Assembly (NCBI GenBank): GCA_003991915.1 | Contig: RQTK01000025.1 | Coordinates: forward strand, 10,001 to 74,000 | Source of the DNA: Elysia chlorotica | Lineage: Eukaryota; Mollusca; Gastropoda; Plakobranchidae | Reading direction: 5' to 3' | DNA length: 64,000 nt | Shown here: piece after piece, positions 63,690 through 64,000 of the stretch | How positions within the stretch are numbered: position 1 is the stretch's first letter | Layout: the number at the start of each line of letters is the position of its first letter | Program-made: the position numbers and the translations under genes | Notes under the pieces: generated by a model | The model's database searches: none | What the model was told of the DNA's origin: nothing | The model's input: the letters and a program-made list of their open reading frames with translations, nothing else

Positions 63690-63955
63690 TTGTTTATGTC
63701 TGTGCTCCTGCTCCTCCTCTCTCCTTATCTTCTTCCCTCCTGCTCCTCCTCCTTTTGCTCTAACTCCCTCTTCCTTCTGTTTTTTCCTCCCTCCTACTCT
63801 TACTTCCTTTTGCTCCTCCTCCCTCCTGCATCTGGCTCTTCATCCTATCTGCTCCTCCTCCCTCTGTATCTGCACTTCCTCCCTCCATCTGCTCTTCGTC
63901 TCTCCTGCACTTCTTCCCTCCTGCTCGTTCTGCATGTCTTCCTCCCGTTCCCCTT
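63690..63955. repeat. Polypyrimidine CTCCTCCT-type degenerate minisatellite
   Basis: About 265 bases almost entirely C and T on the plus strand, made of degenerate units such as TGCTCCTCCTCCCTC. Long homopurine-homopyrimidine DNA can form triplexes. Leu/Ser/Pro-rich frames here are artefacts. Confidence 0.85.
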
Positions 63956-64000
63956 TTGATTCCCTTACTCCTGCTCATATTATATTGTGTATTTACTGCT

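Overview
The window looks like ordinary nuclear DNA from an animal, most likely a gastropod mollusc. The evidence is intron-rich genes with GT-AG splicing, AT-rich intergenic DNA, many GA/CT and TATC microsatellites, tRNA-derived SINEs, a Penelope-like element, and a recurring palindromic AGATCT/TCTAGA word that I associate with gastropod genomes. That taxonomic call rests on memory and impression, not on a search. I see no bacterial, phage or CRISPR content and no clearly new multi-gene system. The unusual content is structural: duplications, foldbacks and element insertions in and around conserved genes.

Layout. 1-5.8 kb: no gene recognised; GA-rich DNA, a diverged repeat present twice, an ATC microsatellite holding a 92-N gap, and one SINE. 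5.8-6.8 kb, minus strand: the bHLH exon of a TAL1/SCL-LYL1-type transcription factor. 6.9-9.9 kb: CT and TATC microsatellites. 9.9 kb, minus strand: an intact tRNA-Lys(CTT). 10.9-27.1 kb, plus strand: a 14-exon malic enzyme with a probable mitochondrial leader. Its third exon carries a 94-bp tandem duplication that breaks the frame, and one intron is of the GC-AG class. 27.1-37.9 kb: intergenic, with a 1.6-kb segment present twice in direct orientation, a tandem/foldback element and several short repeats. 37.9-47.0 kb, minus strand: NIFK, a nucleolar RRM protein with five exons. Its last exon and 3' flank also occur as an inverted copy next door. 47.0-51.3 kb: the space between two divergent genes, holding a cluster of tRNA-derived SINEs. 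51.3-62.1 kb, plus strand: CCDC174, eleven exons, with a long Gln/Ser/Pro-rich C-terminal half. 62.1-64 kb: 3' flank with a candidate MITE and a long polypyrimidine tract.

The four protein genes have unrelated roles: transcription, carbon metabolism, rRNA biogenesis, and mRNA splicing or the exon junction complex. Nothing suggests that they work together, apart from the head-to-head arrangement of NIFK and CCDC174. Exon borders were read by eye from splice sites, phase and similarity to remembered family sequences. All repeat identities and percentages are by-eye estimates.
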